Numbered from the stretch's first letter, positions 25,880 to 35,247 are shown. The stretch is DNA of 64,000 nucleotides from Candidatus Heritagella intestinalis (GCA_904420555.1 CAJFVO010000005.1:90241-154240), one strand, 5' to 3'. The notes: generated by a model from the letters alone, not told the origin. A program made the numbers and translations.

Positions 25880-27475
25880 TTACGCCTTGCCCCGCATTTC
25901 CAGATATTCGTCAAAAGTAGTCATCCGGTCAAACACACCGCCCTCCGGCAGAATTTCAATAATCCGGTTGGCCACGGTCTGGGCGAATTCGTGGTCGTGA
26001 GTGGCGAAGAGCACGATCCCCTTGAACTCGATGAGTCCGTTGTTCACAGCGGTAATGGATTCCAAGTCCAGGTGGTTGGTGGGCTGGTCCAGCAGCAGCA
26101 CGTTGCTGCCGAACATCATCATCCGGGAGAGCATACACCGGACCTTCTCGCCGCCGGAGAGCACGTTCACCGGCTTGTACACATCCTCGCCGGAGAAGAG
26201 CATCTTCCCCAAAAAGCCCCGGAGATAGGTCTCCGTGGTGTCCTTGGAATACTGTTCCAGCCACTTGATAATGGACTCCTCGTGGCCGTTAAAGTAGGCG
26301 GAGTTGTCCTGGGGGAAATAGGACTGGCTGGTGGAAACGCCCCACTTAAAGGAACCGGCGTCGGGTTCCAGCTCCTCCATGAGGATTTTAAACAGGGTGG
26401 TGACGGCGATTTCGTTGTCCGCCACAAAGGCGATCTTGTCTCCCTTATTCACCCGGAAAGACACGTTGTCCAGCACCTTGACTCCGTCCACGGTTTTGGT
26501 CAGGCCCTCCACGGTGAGAATCTCCTTGCCGGGCTCCCGGTCCATGGTGAAGCCCACATAGGGATAGCGCCGGGAGGAAGCGGGCATTTCCTCCACCGTG
26601 ATTTTTTCCAACAGCTTTTTCCGAGAGGTTGCCTGCCGGGACTTGGACTTATTGGCGGAGAACCGCTGGATAAAGGCCTGCAGCTCCTTGATTTTTTCCT
26701 CGGCCTTGCGGTTCTGATCCCGCATCATGCGCTGGATGAGCTGGCTGGATTCGTACCAGAAATCGTAGTTGCCCACATACAGCTTGATTTTGCCATAGTC
26801 CACGTCCACAATGTGGGTGCACACGTTATTGAGGAAATACCGGTCGTGGGATACCACGATGATGATTCCCTCATACTCCATGAGGAAATTTTCCAGCCAG
26901 GTAATGGAGTGGATGTCCAGGCCGTTGGTAGGCTCGTCCAGGAGGATAATATCCGGGCTGCCGAACAGGGCCCGGGCCAAAAGCACCTTCACCTTTTCCG
27001 CTTCGGTGAGGGCGCTCATGAGGCTGTAGAGCATCCCGTTGTCCAGCCCCAATCCCTGGAGGAGCTTGCCGGCCTCCGTCTCCGCCTCCCAGCCATTGAG
27101 CTCGGCGAATTCCGCTTCCAGCTCAGCGGCCCGGTTGCCGTCCTCTTCGGAGAAATCCTCCTTGGCATAGAGGGCGTCCTTCTCCTTGAGCACCTCATAG
27201 AGCCGGGGATTGCCCTGCAAAATCGTCTCGAAAACAGTGAACTCCTCATAGGCAAAGTGGTCCTGCTTCAAAACGGACATGCGGCTCTCGGCGTCGATAA
27301 CCACTTCGCCTTTGGTGGGCTCCAGCTCTCCGGAGAGCAGCTTCAAGAAAGTGGACTTACCCGCGCCGTTGGCGCCGATGACGCCATAACAGTTGCCGGG
27401 CTGGAACAACAGGTTCACATGGGAAAACAGGTTCTGGCCGCTAAAGCTCAGTCCCAAGTCGGATACGGTAATCAT
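25880..27475 (-). CDS. ABC-F ATPase (YbiT-like) with one degenerate ATP site
   Basis: A 531-residue soluble tandem ABC protein. Domain 1 has an intact Walker A (GANGAGKST) and Walker B (LLDEPTNGLD), but its signature reads LTEAEK instead of LSGGQ. Domain 2 has a normal signature (LSGGEK), but its Walker A reads ADNEIAVTT with Val358 in place of the lysine, and its Walker B reads LLDQPTNHLD with Gln464 instead of the catalytic Glu. Thus one composite site is intact and the other is damaged on both faces. The inter-domain linker is basic, as in ribosome-bound ABC-F factors. AAAGGA is upstream of ATG 27475. Partial degeneration occurs in this subfamily, so the protein is probably functional. Confidence 0.9.
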   Translation of the reverse strand: MITVSDLGLSFSGQNLFSHVNLLFQPGNCYGVIGANGAGKSTFLKLLSGELEPTKGEVVIDAESRMSVLKQDHFAYEEFTVFETILQGNPRLYEVLKEKDALYAKEDFSEEDGNRAAELEAEFAELNGWEAETEAGKLLQGLGLDNGMLYSLMSALTEAEKVKVLLARALFGSPDIILLDEPTNGLDIHSITWLENFLMEYEGIIIVVSHDRYFLNNVCTHIVDVDYGKIKLYVGNYDFWYESSQLIQRMMRDQNRKAEEKIKELQAFIQRFSANKSKSRQATSRKKLLEKITVEEMPASSRRYPYVGFTMDREPGKEILTVEGLTKTVDGVKVLDNVSFRVNKGDKIAFVADNEIAVTTLFKILMEELEPDAGSFKWGVSTSQSYFPQDNSAYFNGHEESIIKWLEQYSKDTTETYLRGFLGKMLFSGEDVYKPVNVLSGGEKVRCMLSRMMMFGSNVLLLDQPTNHLDLESITAVNNGLIEFKGIVLFATHDHEFAQTVANRIIEILPEGGVFDRMTTFDEYLEMRGKA

Positions 27476-27788
27476 AACAAAATCATCCTTTCGCGGCCCG
27501 GGAAACACCCTGGGCCGTTATTGGTTTTCAGCAAATTTTCGCCGGGACGCCGGCTCCCATGATTATAGCACGTTTTCCTCAAAACAAAAAGCCCCTGTAA
27601 CAAGAAGTAGAGATGCTGGAGAACGGCGCTGTTCCGGTGTTTTACCCGCAAGCAGAGCCTCCTATATTCCCCTTCTCACTACAAAAATACAGCTCCACAA
27701 TGCGATTTTCACTTCCCGCATTATGGAGCTGTTATCTGTTTTACTGAACTTGTTTTATTTGTCCGAGTTTTTTACAAAAACGGGTTCC
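27476..27788. other. Intergenic spacer with lysA terminator
   Basis: This 313-nt spacer between lysA and the ABC-F gene holds the lysA terminator (27681-27731) and, near 27561-27566, a TATAAT-like box facing the ABC-F gene with no clear -35 partner. I see no gene in it. Confidence 0.6.
27681..27731 (-). terminator. Terminator of lysA
   Basis: On the minus strand CAGCTCCATAATGCG pairs with CGCATTGTGGAGCTG around a 12-nt loop, followed by TATTTTTG. Confidence 0.88.
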
Positions 27789-29066
27789 TTACTTTCCAGT
27801 TTTCGTGTACTTATCAAACAGGTGGCTAAAATCAAAGGTCGCAAAATAGTCCGCAGGGGTCTCCGCCCGGCGAATCATCTCCACACTGCCGTCCTCCTTG
27901 AGAAGCAGCTCAGCAGAACGGAGTTTGCCGTTGTAATTGTAACCCATGGAAAACCCGTGAGCACCGGCGTCGTGAATCGCCAGATAGTCCCCCATATCGA
28001 TTTTGGGCAGCATCCGGTCAATGGCAAATTTGTCGTTATTCTCACACAGGCCGCCAGTGACATCATACTTATGGTCGCAGGGGGCGTCCTCCTTGCCCAA
28101 CACGGTGATGTGGTGATAAGCGCCGTATATGGCCGGACGCATCAGGTTGGCAGCGCAGGCATCCACGCCGATGTATTCCTTATAGGTATGCTTCTCGTGG
28201 ACCGCCTTGGTGATGAGCATCCCATAGGGAGCCAGCATGAAACGGCCCAGCTCCGTGAAGATAGCCACATCCCCCATACCAGCGGGCACCAGCACTTCCT
28301 CATAGGCCTTGCGCACCCCCTCGCCGATGGCCATAATATCGTTGGGGGTCTCCTCCGGGCGGTAAGCTACGCCCACGCCGCCGGAGAGGTTCACAAAGCG
28401 GATATCTGCACCCGTTTTTTCCTTCAATTCCACCGCCAGCTCAAAGAGGATACGGGCCAGCTTGGGATAGTATTCATTAGTGGTGGTGTTGCTGGCCAGG
28501 AAGGCGTGGAGGCCGAAGTGCTTAACGCCTTTGGCCATCAGAATTTTGTAGCCCTCGATAATCTGCTCCTTGGTAAAGCCGTATTTGGCGTCCCCGGGGT
28601 TGTCCATAATCTTATTGGCAATCTGGAAGTTCCCGCCGGGGTTATACCGGCAGCAGACCGTCTCCGGCAGGCCGGCCACTTTCTCCAAAAAATCAATGTG
28701 AGTGAAATCGTCCAGGTTGATATACGCTCCCAATTCCTTGGCCAGGCGGAAATCCTCTGCCGGGGTCACGTTGGAGGAAAACATAATATCCGAGCCGTGG
28801 AAGCCGCAGACATCGCTCATCATCAATTCCGTCAGAGAGGAGCAGTCCACGCCGCAGCCCTCCTCCTGCAAAACTTTCAGGATAAAGGGGTTGGGGGTGG
28901 CTTTCACAGCGAAGTACTCCCGGAAACCCGGGTTCCAGGCAAAGGCCTGCTTCATGCGTCGGGCATTTTCCCGGATGCCTTTTTCATCGTATATATGGAA
29001 CGGCGTAGGATAGGTTTTCACGATTTCTTCAATCTGTTCTTTCGTTACAAAGGGTCTCTTGTTCAT
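27789..29066 (-). CDS. lysA: Diaminopimelate decarboxylase (variant LysA)
   Basis: A 425-residue PLP-dependent fold III decarboxylase. The PLP lysine is in YFAVKATPNP (Lys55), and the phosphate loop is LSGGVGVAYRP. The C-terminal active-site segment is VDACAANLMRPAIYGAYH, with GGLCENNDKFA supplying the cysteine seen in LysA. The usual HIGSQ motif is replaced by LHAFLASNTT, a variant that I associate with a clostridial LysA-like subgroup. It converts meso-diaminopimelate to lysine; a related carboxylated-amine substrate cannot be excluded. ATG 29066 is preferred; the promoter is at 29120-29148. Confidence 0.85.
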   Translation of the reverse strand: MNKRPFVTKEQIEEIVKTYPTPFHIYDEKGIRENARRMKQAFAWNPGFREYFAVKATPNPFILKVLQEEGCGVDCSSLTELMMSDVCGFHGSDIMFSSNVTPAEDFRLAKELGAYINLDDFTHIDFLEKVAGLPETVCCRYNPGGNFQIANKIMDNPGDAKYGFTKEQIIEGYKILMAKGVKHFGLHAFLASNTTTNEYYPKLARILFELAVELKEKTGADIRFVNLSGGVGVAYRPEETPNDIMAIGEGVRKAYEEVLVPAGMGDVAIFTELGRFMLAPYGMLITKAVHEKHTYKEYIGVDACAANLMRPAIYGAYHHITVLGKEDAPCDHKYDVTGGLCENNDKFAIDRMLPKIDMGDYLAIHDAGAHGFSMGYNYNGKLRSAELLLKEDGSVEMIRRAETPADYFATFDFSHLFDKYTKTGK

Positions 29067-29119
29067 GAATGGTTCTTTCCTCCATCTCCTGCAAAATTGC
29101 GGCATCCCCGCTGAAAAAG

Positions 29120-29148
29120 ATGATACTGGATTCCGCGGATTTTGTCAA
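29120..29148 (-). promoter_or_regulatory. Sigma-A promoter of lysA
   Basis: Minus strand TTGACA (29143-29148), 17 bp, TATCAT (29120-29125). The -35 region lies in an imperfect inverted repeat GCGGATATTGACAAAATCCGC. Confidence 0.78.
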
Positions 29149-29198
29149 TATCCGCCGCTATACGGCCCGGAGTCTCCCGCCCCTGCCAACAATACAGC

Positions 29199-29227
29199 GG
29201 CCCCGGCGAGGAAATCCCGCCGGGGCC
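29199..29227 (-). terminator. Stem-loop after clpE, possible terminator
   Basis: A perfect 10-bp stem GGCCCCGGCG/CGCCGGGGCC lies just after the clpE stop. No T-tract follows on either strand, so termination would need another factor; it could instead protect the 3' end. Confidence 0.45.
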
Positions 29228-29240
29228 AAAATGCTATTGA

Positions 29241-31547
29241 TTACAGGGTCTGCACCTGAATACCGTTCTCGTCTGCTGTGACAGCCACGGCAGAGAGGGA
29301 ATTTTCCCCGTTCTCCACCAAAGTGGAAGCAATACGGTCCTCCACCTCTTTGCGAATCAAGTTCCGCAAGTCACGGGCGCCGCTGCGCCCGCCGATAGAG
29401 TGCTCCGCCAGCCAACGGGCCGCCTTGTCGTCATAGGTCAGGGCAATGTGACGCTCCTTCAACGAACCCACATACTCTTCCATGAGGAGCTTGGCAATCT
29501 TGGTGTAGTCGTCCACGTCCAGGGGCCGGAAGACGATGACTTCGTCCACACGGCTGAGGAACTCCGGCCGCAGAAACTCGGACAGGGCCTTCATGGCCTT
29601 TTCCCGGCTCACCTCCGCCTCGGTGCGGTTAAAGCCCAGAGCGGACTCCTTTTTCTCGCTGCCGGCGTTGGAAGTCATGACAATGACGGTGTTTTCAAAA
29701 TTCACGTTCCGACCGTGGGCGTCGGTAATGTGGCCCTCGTCCAGAATCTGAAGGAGAATGTTCATGACGTCCGGGTGGGCCTTCTCGATTTCGTCAAAGA
29801 GCAGCACCGAATAGGGGCGGCGGCGGACCTTCTCCGTCACCTGGCCCGCCTCGTCATAGCCCACATAGCCCGGAGGCGAACCGATAATGCGGCTCACCGA
29901 GTGCTTCTCCATAAATTCGGACATATCCAGCCGAATCAGGGTCTCCGGGGTGTCGAAGAGCTCCTGGGAGAGGACCTTCACCAGCTCGGTCTTACCCACG
30001 CCGGTGGGGCCTACAAAGATAAAGGAAGCGGGACGGCGGCGGGGGCTTACCTGCACCCGGCTCCGGCGCACTGCGGCGGCTACAGCCTTTACCGCTTCTT
30101 CCTGGCCAATCACCCGGGCGCTGAGGCGCTCTTCCAAGTGGGCCAGCTTTTTCAGCTCGCTTTCCTGGATGCGGCTGGCGGGAATCCCCGTCCACAGCTC
30201 AATGACCTTGGCCAGATCCTGTTCTTCCAGCTTGGCGGACTGGGCGGCTGGGGCCAGCTCCTGGGCCTGCTGCTCCATCCGGGCAATCTCATACCGGGTT
30301 TCCGCCAGCTTTTCATAGTCCGGGTCCACGCCGTCAGCGGTGAGGGCCGCCTCCTGCTCCCGGAGATTGTCCAGCTGGAACATGGCCGCATCGTATTCCG
30401 CCATGGGAAGGTTCCGCAGGGCGGCACAGGCGCAGGCTTCGTCCAGCAGGTCAATGGCCTTGTCCGGCAGGAAGCGGTCATTGATATACCGTTCCGCCAG
30501 CACAGCCGTGCGGTGAATCATCTCCGGAGGCACCTGCACCCGGTGGTACTTCTCGTAATATTCCTTGATACCGCTGAGCATTTCCTCGGTATCGCTGAGG
30601 GAGGGCTCCGCCACGGTCACCGGCTGGAACCGGCGCTCCAAAGCGGCGTCCTTTTCAATGTATTTCCGGTATTCCGTAAAGGTAGTGGCGCCGATGACCT
30701 GAATTTCTCCCCGAGACAGGGCGGGCTTCAGGATATTGGCGGCGTTCATAGAGCCTTCGGCGTCGCCGGTGCCCACCAAATTGTGAACCTCGTCGATAAA
30801 CAGGATGATATTCCCATCGGCCTTGACCTCGTCCACCAATCCCTTAATACGGCTTTCAAACTGGCCCCGGAACTGGGTGCCCGCCACCAAAGCCGTCAAA
30901 TCCAGCAGCTGGATTTCCTTTTTCTTCAGGCGCAGAGGCACATTCCCGGCGGCAATGCGCTGGGCCAACCCCTCGGCAATGGCGGTTTTGCCCACGCCGG
31001 GCTCGCCGATGAGGCAGGGATTGTTCTTGGTGCGCCGGGAGAGGATCTGGATGACCCGGCTGATTTCCCGGTCCCGGCCGATAATGGCGTCCAGCTCCCC
31101 GCTGCGGGCCTTGGCCGTCAAATCGGTGCAATAGGCTTCAATGTGCTTGCGCTTATTCTTTTTGTTGGGATTCTTTTTCTCCCCGCGGGCAGCCTTTTCA
31201 CTGCTCCCCTGCTCCTGACCTGCATTTTGAGAATTGCCGGGAGCGCCGAAAATATTTTGCAGGAAGGAAGGAAAGGTTGCGGCCCCGCCAGGGGTAAATC
31301 CCTCTTCCCCGTTGTCGCCGTTTTCATCGGCTTCATTGGTATCCATAGCCATGAGGCCGTTCATTTCATCGGCCATGGCTTCCAGCTGTTCTTCCGTGAT
31401 ACCCATTTGTTCCATCAGGTCGTTTACCGGCTTAATCCCCAGCTCTTTGGCGCACACTAGGCAAAGGCCCTGGCTGCCGGAGGTATCCATGGACTGCGAA
31501 ATAAACACCACAGCAGGACGCTTGTGGCATCTTGAACACATTAACAT
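29241..31547 (-). CDS. clpE: ClpE-type AAA+ unfoldase of Clp protease
   Basis: A 768-residue class I Clp ATPase. The N-terminus carries a zinc finger (CSRC at 4-7, CLVC at 29-32) as in ClpE, rather than the Clp N-repeats of ClpC or ClpA. Two AAA modules follow: GEPGVGKTAIAEG with LFIDEVHNL, and GPTGVGKTELVKVL with LLFDEIEKAH. Sensor and arginine-finger motifs are present, and the C-terminal D2 small domain has IGGRSGARDLRN. It feeds unfolded proteins to ClpP. No CtsR operator is visible upstream, so its control may differ from Bacillus. Confidence 0.88.
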   Translation of the reverse strand: MLMCSRCHKRPAVVFISQSMDTSGSQGLCLVCAKELGIKPVNDLMEQMGITEEQLEAMADEMNGLMAMDTNEADENGDNGEEGFTPGGAATFPSFLQNIFGAPGNSQNAGQEQGSSEKAARGEKKNPNKKNKRKHIEAYCTDLTAKARSGELDAIIGRDREISRVIQILSRRTKNNPCLIGEPGVGKTAIAEGLAQRIAAGNVPLRLKKKEIQLLDLTALVAGTQFRGQFESRIKGLVDEVKADGNIILFIDEVHNLVGTGDAEGSMNAANILKPALSRGEIQVIGATTFTEYRKYIEKDAALERRFQPVTVAEPSLSDTEEMLSGIKEYYEKYHRVQVPPEMIHRTAVLAERYINDRFLPDKAIDLLDEACACAALRNLPMAEYDAAMFQLDNLREQEAALTADGVDPDYEKLAETRYEIARMEQQAQELAPAAQSAKLEEQDLAKVIELWTGIPASRIQESELKKLAHLEERLSARVIGQEEAVKAVAAAVRRSRVQVSPRRRPASFIFVGPTGVGKTELVKVLSQELFDTPETLIRLDMSEFMEKHSVSRIIGSPPGYVGYDEAGQVTEKVRRRPYSVLLFDEIEKAHPDVMNILLQILDEGHITDAHGRNVNFENTVIVMTSNAGSEKKESALGFNRTEAEVSREKAMKALSEFLRPEFLSRVDEVIVFRPLDVDDYTKIAKLLMEEYVGSLKERHIALTYDDKAARWLAEHSIGGRSGARDLRNLIRKEVEDRIASTLVENGENSLSAVAVTADENGIQVQTL

Positions 31548-31591
31548 AAGAGACTTCCATTCTCTGCCGCCGCAGGCAGTCTATCTGCATA

Positions 31592-31624
31592 AAAGCCGTC
31601 CTGCGGCTGAATTGGACGGCTTTT
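31592..31624 (-). terminator. Terminator of pgsA-type gene
   Basis: Stem GCCGTCC/GGACGGC with A/T flanks, 22 nt after the stop on the minus strand and followed by TTTTATG. It separates this gene from clpE. Confidence 0.75.
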
Positions 31625-31645
31625 TGCCCCTATTGGGCACGGGAA

Positions 31646-32290
31646 TCAGGGCTTTGGGTCTCCCTTTTTGGCCTTGATCTCCCGGTTCATATCCAAATTA
31701 TCCTTGGGGTCTGTGGAGTGGAGGAGCTGCAAAAAGATCTGGAAATACCGCACCATAGCGTAGATCATAAATACTGCGGTAATCCCCAGCAGCACGTAAG
31801 AAATCACTACCGTGGTGGTGGTATACAAATGGAAGACGCCCTCCATCACGACAATCACCACCGCCGAAATATAGAAGGAGAAAGTGGCTGCCTTGCCGTA
31901 CCACTTGGCGGCGCAGGGGCGCTTCTTCTTTTTCAGCAGGATGCAGCCACCCACCAGCATTCCCAGCTCCTTGAAGACGAACACCAGCAAAATGGGAATC
32001 AGAATTGGATGCTTTACCGCCAGGCAGACGGCAATAGTCGCCTGGGTCAGCTTATCGGCCACCGGGTCCAGCATTTTCCCCAGCTCTGTAACCTGGTTGA
32101 ACTTCCGGGCAATGAGCCCGTCGAACAGGTCGCTGAGACCGGAAAAGGCCAGCATGGCCACCGCCCACAATAACTGGTCGTTCAAAAAGAAATAGGCAAA
32201 GGGCCCGATTACCAGAATCCGCAATACGGAGAGCAAATTGGGAATCGTCCAGTTCTGATTTCTGTTTTTCCGCTCCAATAGTATCACCAT
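31646..32290 (-). CDS. pgsA: CDP-alcohol phosphatidyltransferase (PgsA-like)
   Basis: A 214-residue membrane enzyme with about five helices. The catalytic signature is complete: SDLFDGLIARKFNQVTELGK followed by MLDPVADK (DxxDGxxAR...GxxxDxxxD). It transfers a phosphatidyl group from CDP-diacylglycerol, most likely to glycerol-3-phosphate for phosphatidylglycerol synthesis; cardiolipin-type homologues are an alternative. An extra hydrophilic tail of about 30 residues ends the protein. Confidence 0.85.
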   Translation of the reverse strand: MVILLERKNRNQNWTIPNLLSVLRILVIGPFAYFFLNDQLLWAVAMLAFSGLSDLFDGLIARKFNQVTELGKMLDPVADKLTQATIAVCLAVKHPILIPILLVFVFKELGMLVGGCILLKKKKRPCAAKWYGKAATFSFYISAVVIVVMEGVFHLYTTTTVVISYVLLGITAVFMIYAMVRYFQIFLQLLHSTDPKDNLDMNREIKAKKGDPKP

Positions 32291-32341
32291 CTACTTTCTT
32301 CCCAAATCATTTCCTTTTTCAAAGGCCGGCGCAGCCTGCCG

Positions 32342-33001
32342 CTACGCAAAAAGCCCCAGATATCCCTGATAAATCCAGGAGGCGTCCATTGTGCTTTGGA
32401 ACCATTCCGGCCCCAGGGGCCCCAGAATCTGCGCGCAAAAGCACAGCAGCCCTACAATAAGCACACCCTGCACCAGGCCCAAGAGAGCTCCCAGACCGTG
32501 ATCCAGCTGCCGGAGCACCGGCAGCCGGAAGATCCGGCCAAGCGCCCCTGTGAGGATGCGGATTACCACCAGCAGGAACACAAACAGCACCAGAGAAAAC
32601 AGCGCCCGCAAAAGGGACACAATCATGGGCTGCAGCAGGTTGACCACAGCATCTGCCGCCGCGCCGCTGGCCTGGGCCACCGCCTGGTTCACAGAAGCCT
32701 CTGTAATCCCATACAAGGAGAGAGTTCCCGTAAGGATGTCCGGCATGGTGCCCAACACCGCCGAAGCAGCCCCTTCCGGCGCCACTGTCTCCAGAGCCTC
32801 CGTTACCTGCCGCAGCAGAGGGGCCCGCAGGAATTCTTCAAAGGCCCACTGGGCCGCCAGCGTCCCCAGCCAAATAGCGACTCCCATAGCCAGGGCTGTC
32901 CCGATCAGGTCCATCACCGACCGGAAAAAGCCCCGCTTCTTCCCCAGGAAAAACGCCAGCAGCAGGATGACCACCAAGATGATATCCGCTATCCATTTCA
33001 T
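32342..33001 (-). CDS. CvpA family membrane protein
   Basis: A 219-residue protein with four or five membrane helices. The N-terminal WIADIILVVILLLAFFLGKKRGFFRSVMDLIG matches the CvpA pattern, and the C-terminal helices (LGALLGLVQGVLIVGLLC) complete the family fold. CvpA proteins are linked to envelope stress and colicin V export; the mechanism is unresolved. AAAGGA precedes ATG 33001; the promoter is at 33078-33106. Confidence 0.85.
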   Translation of the reverse strand: MKWIADIILVVILLLAFFLGKKRGFFRSVMDLIGTALAMGVAIWLGTLAAQWAFEEFLRAPLLRQVTEALETVAPEGAASAVLGTMPDILTGTLSLYGITEASVNQAVAQASGAAADAVVNLLQPMIVSLLRALFSLVLFVFLLVVIRILTGALGRIFRLPVLRQLDHGLGALLGLVQGVLIVGLLCFCAQILGPLGPEWFQSTMDASWIYQGYLGLFA

Positions 33002-33077
33002 AAAGTTTCCTTTCCTGCTCTCAAAGAGCATCTTCTCCGGAAAAACCTCCGGAAAATCTTCTAAAAACTTTGTTACT

Positions 33078-33106
33078 ACTATATCATAAACCCTCCCGGC
33101 AAACAA
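33078..33106 (-). promoter_or_regulatory. Sigma-A promoter of cvpA-like gene
   Basis: Minus strand TTGTTT (33101-33106), 17 bp, TATAGT (33078-33083). Confidence 0.65.
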
Positions 33107-33157
33107 GCTGGAAGCTCGGGGCGCAACCTTAAATTTTCTGTTAATTCCCCCCGGGAA

Positions 33158-34396
33158 TTATGAAAAGCTTCCCTGGCGCACCTCGCTGACTCCCAGGATA
33201 TACACCATGCTTTCATTCCCCAGGGCAATGGCCCGGGCATCACTGCCGGCCTGGCAGCTGCCCAGGGATTCCCCGGTCTCGGAGGAATAGGCCGACACGG
33301 TCTTATTGGAGAGGACGGCCAAGGTCTCCCCATACAGGGAAACAGAGGTCACGTCGCCACCGGTTTCCAGTTGGGTAACAGGACTGGAAGACGCGCGGAA
33401 TTCCAACACCCGGCAGGCATCGGAACCGGCGTAGCTGCTCAGGGAAAGCAGGGCCCGGCTGCCGTCCAGGCAATATGCCTCCAAAGTTGCGCCGTCATAA
33501 TCGTATTCTTCCGTTTCACCGGAATTGGTATCCATCCACAGGATTTTCCGATCCCCCACAGCGCAGACTTTCCCATCTTCTCCCCACTGGGCTTCCAATA
33601 GTAAGGTATCCGCGCTCACAGCCGTATAGACCGGCTCCTCCTGGTTAAAGTCGAAAATATACAGCACCGACACCAAACCCCCGTCCTGGGCAGTAATCCC
33701 CGCCGCAAAACCCCGGACACCGTCGGCGCTCAGGGCCACGGCGGTAATATGGGTCTGGCTGAAGTCGTATTCATACTGCACCGAGCCGTCGGCCATATAC
33801 ACCGTCATCCGGCTGGCGTAGTCCTCCGACTGGGTAACTAAGGCGTAGCGCCCGGAAGCAGAGATGGCGCCGGTGAGGATTTTTTCCTCCGCGTCCTTTG
33901 ACAACAGGCTGCGGGTATGGGTGTTAATCTGGTAGCCGGTTTCCCCCACACCGTAGATCAGATACCGGCCGCCAGCTTCCTTCACAGCGGGCTGGTTGCT
34001 GGAATGCTGCACCGACATGGTCGCCTTGCCAGTGGAATTCCAGGCAGTCAGGGCCGTATTGCTCACCAGCACCGCCTCGCCGTCCACCGAGAGGAAGTTC
34101 CCCACATCGCTTTCGCCGCCGGGCACTTCCACCGGGTAGCCGTCCCCGACGCCCATGCCCACAATCCGGGTTTGAATCCAATCGGAAATATTCTCCGGCG
34201 TCAGGCTTTCCCGGTTGAACCACCAGACCAGCACCAGCACCGCTGCCAGCAGAATCAGGCTCACCTTATAGACCCACTTGGGAACTAAAGACTTTTTCTT
34301 TTTGGACTTTTTCGTCTTCTTTTTTTTCAGCAGGTTAATCTCTTCCCCACCGCCCGGCTCCTGCTGGGGCGCATAGCGCTTGCCTTTTTTCTCCAA
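33158..34396 (-). CDS. DUF5711 family membrane-anchored protein
   Basis: About 412 residues: a very Lys-rich cytoplasmic N-terminus, one membrane helix (about residues 42-60), and an extracytoplasmic domain of repeated beta stretches resembling a propeller (SASGRYALVTQSE, SADGVRGFAAG, GRKILWMD-like blades). It fits the DUF5711 pattern; function unknown. The start is taken as TTG 34396 because GGAGG lies 8 nt before it. GTG codons at 34411 and 34405 overlap that box. It lies 30 nt downstream of truA and may be cotranscribed with it. Confidence 0.78.
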   Translation of the reverse strand: MEKKGKRYAPQQEPGGGEEINLLKKKKTKKSKKKKSLVPKWVYKVSLILLAAVLVLVWWFNRESLTPENISDWIQTRIVGMGVGDGYPVEVPGGESDVGNFLSVDGEAVLVSNTALTAWNSTGKATMSVQHSSNQPAVKEAGGRYLIYGVGETGYQINTHTRSLLSKDAEEKILTGAISASGRYALVTQSEDYASRMTVYMADGSVQYEYDFSQTHITAVALSADGVRGFAAGITAQDGGLVSVLYIFDFNQEEPVYTAVSADTLLLEAQWGEDGKVCAVGDRKILWMDTNSGETEEYDYDGATLEAYCLDGSRALLSLSSYAGSDACRVLEFRASSSPVTQLETGGDVTSVSLYGETLAVLSNKTVSAYSSETGESLGSCQAGSDARAIALGNESMVYILGVSEVRQGSFS

Positions 34397-34426
34397 TGTC
34401 CTCACCTCCACTGTCGGCGGCCGCCA

Positions 34427-35200
34427 TCACAGCCTGCTGCCGCTCAAATCCATTCCCTCATAAAACACTTGATCCAGCCAAAGGCCGCAGGCCGGGGCTG
34501 TAGGGCCTGCCCGGTTCCGGTTTTTGGCTTCCAGAATCTCCGGCATCTCCTCCGGCTGGAACTTTCCCTGGGCCACCCGGAGCATGGTGCCCACCAGGAT
34601 ACGCACCATATTGTAGAGGAAACCGTCCGCCGCTACCCGGTAGACCACCAGGTTCCCCTCCCGGCTCCACTCTGACTTAGTGATGGTCCGGGTCATGTCC
34701 CCCCGTTCCCGGCTGTCGGTGGTGCAGAAGGAAGTAAAGTCGTGGCTTCCCAGAAAATAGCCCGCCGCCCGGTTGAGCTTTTCCAAATCCAGGGGGTACC
34801 AGTAATGCAGGGCCCGGTCCCGGAGGAAGGGGGAGCGCACCGGATGGTTCCAGATTTCATAGGCATACTCCTTGCCCTTACAGGAATACCGGGCGTGAAA
34901 GTTCATGGGCACTTCCCGGCAGTCTAATACCGCCATATCGGCGGGCAGAAAGTGGTTCAGGGCCCCTTGCAGCCGCTGGCAGGGGATAGCGCTTTCCAGC
35001 TGCATACTGATACAGAACTGCCGGGCGTGGACGCCGGTGTCCGTGCGGCTGCATCCCTTCAGGGAAGGGCGTTCCGACAAAATTTTATAAAGCGCTTCCT
35101 GAAACACCTGCTGCACCGACACAGCGTTCTGCTGCACCTGCCAGCCGTGATAGCCGGAGCCGTCGTAGCACAGGGTAATAAGTACGTTGCGGGCTGCCAT
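34427..35200 (-). CDS. truA: tRNA pseudouridine(38-40) synthase TruA
   Basis: A 257-residue TruA that isomerises uridines 38-40 in tRNA anticodon arms. Landmarks are LCYDGSGYHGWQ, the catalytic SRTDTGVHA (Asp54), FHARYSCKGKEYAYEIWN and ADGFLYNMVRILVGT. It sits at the end of the conserved ecfA1-ecfA2-ecfT-truA series, but here a 196-nt spacer containing a dispersed repeat separates it from ecfT. Confidence 0.95.
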   Translation of the reverse strand: MAARNVLITLCYDGSGYHGWQVQQNAVSVQQVFQEALYKILSERPSLKGCSRTDTGVHARQFCISMQLESAIPCQRLQGALNHFLPADMAVLDCREVPMNFHARYSCKGKEYAYEIWNHPVRSPFLRDRALHYWYPLDLEKLNRAAGYFLGSHDFTSFCTTDSRERGDMTRTITKSEWSREGNLVVYRVAADGFLYNMVRILVGTMLRVAQGKFQPEEMPEILEAKNRNRAGPTAPACGLWLDQVFYEGMDLSGSRL

Positions 35201-35247
35201 AGGGCCCCTCCTTCTTATGATATAGGATATTTACAAATATACGGGGG

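Noticed and set aside
29400..31460. Long open frame of about 686 codons antisense to clpE
   Set aside because: Same cause: stop-poor complement of a strongly biased real gene. Similar frames opposite ygiQ (15871-17736), the EndoQ-helicase (51317-53335) and the ABC-F genes were dropped for the same reason.
31548..31645. CtsR operator in front of clpE
   Set aside because: No tandem heptad GGTCAAA repeats are present.
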